Under the pieces are notes generated by a model that saw only the letters and a program-made list of their open reading frames with translations, made no database searches and was not told the DNA's origin. This document shows positions 14,795-18,330 of a stretch of DNA of 18,330 nt, piece after piece. The stretch is from NCBI GenBank assembly GCA_937901335.1, contig CALCHC010000029.1, positions 1 to 18,330 of the forward strand. Direction: 5' to 3'. The DNA comes from an uncultured Phascolarctobacterium sp. GTDB taxonomy: Bacteria; Bacillota; Negativicutes; Acidaminococcales; Acidaminococcaceae. The position numbers and the translations under genes are program-made. Each line of letters opens with the position of its first letter. Within the stretch, counting starts at the first letter, position 1.

Positions 14795-15607
14795 ATGGGA
14801 AGAGCTAAAAGAATGGAGCGTGTGGTTGCTTTAACTAAGATTTTGGTAGACCATCCTCAACAATTATTTTCATTTTCCTATTTTTGCAAAAAGTTTGAAG
14901 TTGCAAAATCTACTTTAAGTGAAGATGTTGTGGCTGTTAAAAACGGTTTGGAACTGTTTGGCTTGGGTAAGGTAGAAACCTTGGCTGGTGCAGCTGGCGG
15001 CGTACGTTTCATCCCCGGTCATAAGGCTGAGGATGATAATGAGTTCTTGAAGGAATTGGCAGTTAAGCTTGCTTCTCCTGATAGAATTTTGGCAGGCGGT
15101 ATGCTTTATGTAACCGACATTCTGTGCGACCCGCAAATTGTTGTAAGATTGGGCGAAGTCTTTATGAGCCGTTTACAACATTTGGCACCTGACTATGTTA
15201 TGACCGTGGAAACCCGTGGTATTTCCTTAGCGCTTTTAGTTGCCAGAGCATTTAATGTACCTTTGGTAATGGCTCGTCACGATAATTCTATTATTGAAGG
15301 TCCTAGCGTAAATATTAACTACGTATCCGGATCTCAAAAAGAAATTCGCAATATGTCTTTGGCTAAACGCGTAATGCAACCGGGTAGCAAAGTGCTTATT
15401 GTAGACGACGTTATGAAAGCTGGCGGTACTGCTCGTGGTATGATGGAATTGGTAGCAGAAGTAGATGCTACTGTTGTTGGTAAGGCTTTCCTTATCGAAA
15501 CTGCACAACCTGAAAATAAATTGGTGGATGATTACACTGCTTTCTTCCGTCTGTATGATGTGAATGAAGAAACTCGTAAGATTACCATTGAACCCATTTT
15601 GGGTTAA
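14795..15607 (+). CDS. purR: Purine operon repressor PurR (Firmicute type)
   Basis: The 270-residue protein matches the Firmicute PurR family: an N-terminal winged-helix domain (about 1-75, starting RAKRMERVVALTKILVDHP) fused to a type I phosphoribosyltransferase-like domain. The PRPP-binding motif VLIVDDVMKAGGTA lies at 200-213 with D204 and D205. The family represses purine genes and is relieved by PRPP, which links it to prs downstream. Bacillus PurR is slightly longer (about 285). GAGGG lies five bases before the start, and 41 bases separate it from the transferase gene. A TACAAT box at 14766-14771 in that gap has no matching -35, so read-through from ispE is likely. The stop is 15 bases before glmU. 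Confidence 0.96.
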   Translation: MGRAKRMERVVALTKILVDHPQQLFSFSYFCKKFEVAKSTLSEDVVAVKNGLELFGLGKVETLAGAAGGVRFIPGHKAEDDNEFLKELAVKLASPDRILAGGMLYVTDILCDPQIVVRLGEVFMSRLQHLAPDYVMTVETRGISLALLVARAFNVPLVMARHDNSIIEGPSVNINYVSGSQKEIRNMSLAKRVMQPGSKVLIVDDVMKAGGTARGMMELVAEVDATVVGKAFLIETAQPENKLVDDYTAFFRLYDVNEETRKITIEPILG

Positions 15608-15622
15608 GAAAGGGGCAAGAAG

Positions 15623-16993
15623 ATGTCTGAATTGATTGCTGTAATTTTGGCTGCAGGCAAAGGCACTCGCATGCGTAGTAAATTGCCTAAGGTTTTACAT
15701 AAAGTGGGCGGAAAAGAAATGCTGCAACACGTAATTGATGCTGCTACCGTAGCTGGTGCTAATGATAAAGTTGTAATCGTTGGTCACGAAGCTGAATTGG
15801 TAGAAGAAATGGTTGCAGGTCAAGGCAAAATTGCCCTGCAAGCAGAACAACTTGGTACTGGTCACGCAGTAATGCAAACTAAAGAAGCTTTGGCTGGCTT
15901 CACCGGTACTGCTATGATTTTGTGTGGCGACACTCCGCTTTTAGATGGCGAAGAACTGAAAAAATTCTACGAAGGTCACAAAGCAAACGGTGCTGCCGCT
16001 ACCGTACTGACTGCTGTAATGGAAAATCCTTACGGCTATGGTCGCATTGTTCGTGACGAAGCTGGCAATGTGCTTGGCATTGTAGAAGAAAAAGACGCTA
16101 CTGCTGAACAAAAACTTATTAAAGAAATTAACACCGGTATCTACTGCATTGAATGTCCCTTGATGTTTGATGTTTTGGCTACCTTGACTTGCAATAATGC
16201 TCAAGGTGAATACTATTTGACTGACGTGCTTTCTAAATTGAATGAACGTGGTGAAAAAGTTGGCGGCGTTGTAACTGAAGACAGCGATATGGTTATGGGT
16301 ATTAACTCTCGTAAACAACTTGCTGTGGCTGAAGGCGTAATGCGTAACCGTATTCTTGATAAATTGATGGATGCGGGTGTAACCATTATGGATCCTGCAA
16401 GCACTTTCATCGAAGGTACCGTGCAAATTGGTGCAGATACCATCATTTATCCTTACACTTGGTTGGAAGGCAACACTGTAATCGGTGAAGATTGCGAAGT
16501 TGGTCCTAATGTGCGTTTGACCAATGTAAAAGTTGGCAACGATACTCATATGCAATTTGTATATGGTCATGACTGCGAAGTTGGCAATGGCGTAACTGTT
16601 GGTCCTTATGTTCACTTGCGTCCTGATACCGTGATTAGCGATAAAGTTAAGATTGGTAACTTTGTAGAAGTTAAAAACTCCAACGTAGGCGTTGGCACTA
16701 AACTGCCCCACTTGACTTACATTGGTGACAGCGATATTGGCGCAGGCGTAAATATGGGTTGCGGTTGCATTACTGTAAACTACGACGGCAAAAAGAAACA
16801 TCGTACTGTTGTAGAAGATAATGTTTTCGTAGGCTGTAACACCAATTTAGTAGCACCTGTTACCGTAAAACAAGGTGCTTACATTGGCGCAGGCTCCACC
16901 ATTACCAAAGAAGTTCCTGAAAACGCACTTGGTATTGGTCGTGCAAAACAAAAAAATATTGAAGGCTGGGCAGAAAAACAACGCCAAAGCTAA
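15623..16993 (+). CDS. glmU: Bifunctional UDP-N-acetylglucosamine pyrophosphorylase / glucosamine-1-phosphate N-acetyltransferase
   Basis: GlmU makes UDP-GlcNAc for peptidoglycan in two steps. The 456-residue length equals the usual size. The N-terminal pyrophosphorylase domain has LAAGKGTRM (9-17), K20, D103 in CGDTPLL and N228 in GINSRKQLA, the metal ligands of the family. The C-terminal left-handed beta-helix (about 250-450) is built from hexapeptide repeats and includes the acetyltransferase base H363 in LPHLTYIGD, the same number as in E. coli. AAAGGGG precedes the start, 15 bases after purR. No terminator separates it from prs. Confidence 0.98.
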   Translation: MSELIAVILAAGKGTRMRSKLPKVLHKVGGKEMLQHVIDAATVAGANDKVVIVGHEAELVEEMVAGQGKIALQAEQLGTGHAVMQTKEALAGFTGTAMILCGDTPLLDGEELKKFYEGHKANGAAATVLTAVMENPYGYGRIVRDEAGNVLGIVEEKDATAEQKLIKEINTGIYCIECPLMFDVLATLTCNNAQGEYYLTDVLSKLNERGEKVGGVVTEDSDMVMGINSRKQLAVAEGVMRNRILDKLMDAGVTIMDPASTFIEGTVQIGADTIIYPYTWLEGNTVIGEDCEVGPNVRLTNVKVGNDTHMQFVYGHDCEVGNGVTVGPYVHLRPDTVISDKVKIGNFVEVKNSNVGVGTKLPHLTYIGDSDIGAGVNMGCGCITVNYDGKKKHRTVVEDNVFVGCNTNLVAPVTVKQGAYIGAGSTITKEVPENALGIGRAKQKNIEGWAEKQRQS

Positions 16994-17023
16994 GGTTTTA
17001 AGCCAATTCGACCTAGAATTTAC

Positions 17024-17052
17024 TTGTAGAAGCAATGTGCTTAGGTTATAAT
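17024..17052 (+). promoter_or_regulatory. Strong promoter of prs
   Basis: TTGTAG (17024-17029), a 17-bp spacer and TATAAT (17047-17052) lie in the 110-bp glmU-prs gap, about 50 bases before the prs start. prs can therefore be expressed independently of the ispE-glmU transcript. Confidence 0.75.
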
Positions 17053-17103
17053 TATACGAAGAGAAGGACATGTTATATTGTTCAATTTTGGAGGGATTAG
17101 GGC

Positions 17104-18063
17104 ATGTTAAATGATGTAAACAAATTCAAAATTTTCTGTGGTAACGCAAATCCTGATTTAGCACGTGAAATCGCTGCTTATCTTGGCACCACCGTTGGTG
17201 ACGCAGTGATTAACCGTTTCAATAATGGCGAAGTTCAAGTAATGATTAACGAAAGCGTTCGTGGTAAAGACGTATTCATCGTACAACCCACTTGCGGTCC
17301 TATCGTTAATGATAACGTAATGGAATTGTTGATTATGGTAGACGCTTTCAAACGCGCTTCTGCTAATCACATTACTGCAGTTATTCCTTACTATGGCTAT
17401 GCTCGTCAAGACCGTAAAGCTCGTGGTCGCGAACCCATCACCGCAAAATTGATGGCTGATTTGCTGGAAGCAGCAGGCGTAACCCGTGTTGTTACTATGG
17501 ACTTGCACGCAGCACAAATCCAAGGCTTCTTCAATATTCCCTTTGACCATATGCCCGGTGCTCCCACCATGGCTGAATACATTAAAGAAAAAAATCTGGA
17601 AGACGTTATCGTTGTTTCCCCGGACTTGGGTGGCGTAGGTCGTGCACGCAAATTTGCTGACCTCTTGAACGCTCCTTTGGCTATTATCGACAAACGTCGT
17701 CCGGAACCCGGTGTTGCAGAAGTTATGAACCTTATCGGCGATGTTGCAGGCAAAAACTGCATCATGGTTGACGATATGGTTGATACCGCAGGTTCTTTGA
17801 CCGAAGCTGCTCGTGCATTGAAAAAATTCGGTGCAAAAGATATCTATGCTTGCTGCACTCACCCCATCCTCACTGATCCTGCATTGAGCCGCATTGCTCA
17901 ATCCGATATCACTGAATTGGTTGTTACCAACACCATTCCTCTGCCGCCTAACAAAGTTCATCCGAAAATTAAAGTGCTGACCATTGCACCGATTTTGGCT
18001 GAAACTGTACTGCGCATTTACAACGAATGGTCTGTTAGCCAATTGTTTGATTCCAATCAATAA
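17104..18063 (+). CDS. prs: Ribose-phosphate pyrophosphokinase (PRPP synthetase)
   Basis: Prs transfers pyrophosphate from ATP to ribose-5-phosphate, giving PRPP for purines, pyrimidines, His, Trp and NAD. The 319-residue protein is of normal length. It has the catalytic flexible loop YGYARQDRKARGREP, the DLHAAQIQGFF motif and the ribose-phosphate loop DDMVDTAGS (223-231). GGAGGG lies eight bases before the ATG. It has its own promoter and a terminator directly after. Its product is the effector of PurR encoded two genes upstream, and GlmU between them also uses nucleotide precursors, so the cluster joins nucleotide supply with cell-wall synthesis. Confidence 0.98.
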   Translation: MLNDVNKFKIFCGNANPDLAREIAAYLGTTVGDAVINRFNNGEVQVMINESVRGKDVFIVQPTCGPIVNDNVMELLIMVDAFKRASANHITAVIPYYGYARQDRKARGREPITAKLMADLLEAAGVTRVVTMDLHAAQIQGFFNIPFDHMPGAPTMAEYIKEKNLEDVIVVSPDLGGVGRARKFADLLNAPLAIIDKRRPEPGVAEVMNLIGDVAGKNCIMVDDMVDTAGSLTEAARALKKFGAKDIYACCTHPILTDPALSRIAQSDITELVVTNTIPLPPNKVHPKIKVLTIAPILAETVLRIYNEWSVSQLFDSNQ

Positions 18064-18081
18064 GTTTGTTTTTAGAATTTT

Positions 18082-18109
18082 AAAAGGCTTGCCTGTTGGC
18101 AAGCCTTTT
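18082..18109 (+). terminator. Rho-independent terminator of prs
   Basis: AAAAGGCTTGCC (18082-18093), loop TGTT and GGCAAGCCTTTT (18098-18109) form a perfect 12-bp stem with a short T-run, 18 bases after the prs stop. Confidence 0.92.
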
Positions 18110-18140
18110 CTTGTATAAACATAGTGATAAAACGAGAAGG

Positions 18141-18185
18141 CTCCCTCTTGAGGGAGCTGTCGCGGAAGCGACTGAGGGAGTTTTT
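18141..18185 (+). repeat. Palindromic repeat element with competing hairpins
   Basis: CTCCCTC (18141-18147) can pair with GAGGGAG at 18150-18156 (2-base loop, forming only with a few pairs opened) or with a second GAGGGAG at 18174-18180. In the second fold it encloses GTCGC-GGAA-GCGAC (18159-18172), a stem with a GNRA-type loop. TTTTT follows. From memory, similar GAGGGAG...CTGTCGC...GCGACTGAGGGAG units recur in gut Firmicute genomes; copy number cannot be checked here. The last arm looks like the ribosome binding site of the next gene. Confidence 0.7.
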
Positions 18186-18330
18186 GTGCGAATACTTTAT
18201 GTTTTGATTTTTATATCAATATTAGCTACAATTGCATTATGGTTAGGCAAATACGGTGTTATTCGCAAAAAGGTTGCGCTAATTTCTGCAATTGCTTCGC
18301 TATTTGTTGGTGGGGCGTTGCTTGCTATGG
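18186..18330 (+). CDS. Partial membrane protein gene (runs off the right edge)
   Basis: From GTG 18186 the frame stays open to the window end (48 codons). The encoded start is hydrophobic (MRILYVLIFISILATIALWL), then a short basic stretch (GKYGVIRKK) and a second hydrophobic segment. This fits an integral membrane protein with at least two helices and a cytoplasmic loop between them. GAGGGAG, the last arm of the repeat element, lies five bases before GTG and is the only ribosome binding site in reach. No ATG start is available in this frame within the window. The family is not identifiable from this fragment. Confidence 0.6.
   Translation, partial: MRILYVLIFISILATIALWLGKYGVIRKKVALISAIASLFVGGALLAM

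Noticed and set aside
15941..16801. Long open frame opposite glmU (and similar ones opposite prs and the AAA+ regulator)
   Set aside because: Antisense shadows of conserved genes with Asn/Phe/His-rich composition and no ribosome binding site.
16994..17023. Terminator after glmU
   Set aside because: No stable stem-loop with a T-run was found; read-through into prs seems possible.

Overview
The window looks like chromosomal DNA of an anaerobic, gut-type Firmicute, most likely a Negativicute (Acidaminococcaceae/Phascolarctobacterium-like). The evidence is moderate-to-low GC, strong AGGAGG-type ribosome binding sites, an ispE-(x)-purR-glmU-prs core as in Firmicutes but without the yabJ-spoVG genes found there in Bacillus, oxygen-sensitive radical SAM chemistry and many stand-alone regulators. 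The genus is inference only. No rRNA, tRNA, CRISPR array, insertion sequence or prophage gene was seen.

Left end (1-1500, visibly AT-rich). A minus-strand gene runs off the left edge. Its 386 visible residues hold two diverged copies of one domain about 228 residues apart. Each copy carries an SxKT...GQ signature resembling PD-(D/E)XK restriction-type nucleases, and copy 1 has Asn where copy 2 has the candidate catalytic Asp. Divergent from it is a 47-codon gene whose ribosome binding site is best spaced for a two-codon ORF overlapping its start. This is the most plausible uncharacterised system here, and it is cut by the window edge.

Region 1450-2330 (minus) holds a small unknown gene and a zinc-ribbon/coiled-coil protein in one transcript with a clear terminator. 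Region 2480-5450 (plus) holds a radical SAM protein and an AcoR-like AAA+ regulator that has lost the GAFTGA loop and both arginine fingers, so it is probably not a sigma-54 activator. Region 5510-7730 (plus) holds a membrane hybrid histidine kinase and a separate HPt protein, a phosphorelay without a visible final regulator. Its terminator is shared with the convergent tetR-eamA operon (7711-9149, minus) and even encodes the last residues of the EamA transporter.

Region 9150-11300: divergent from tetR is a Zn/Cd/Pb-type P1B ATPase with a ten-cysteine N-terminal tail in place of an HMA domain. The intergenic region carries a perfect 16-bp palindrome. A bidirectional terminator separates it from a convergent YitT-family membrane protein.

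Region 12300-18110 (plus) is a housekeeping run: ispE (isoprenoids), a GntR/FCD regulator, a MobA-like nucleotidyltransferase, purR, glmU (UDP-GlcNAc) and prs (PRPP). ispE, gntR and the transferase are overlapping or abutting. prs has its own strong promoter and ends at a terminator. Right of it, a palindromic repeat element ends in GAGGGAG, which appears to be the ribosome binding site of a GTG-start membrane protein gene cut by the right edge.

All intergenic gaps are under 300 bp and are described in the entries.
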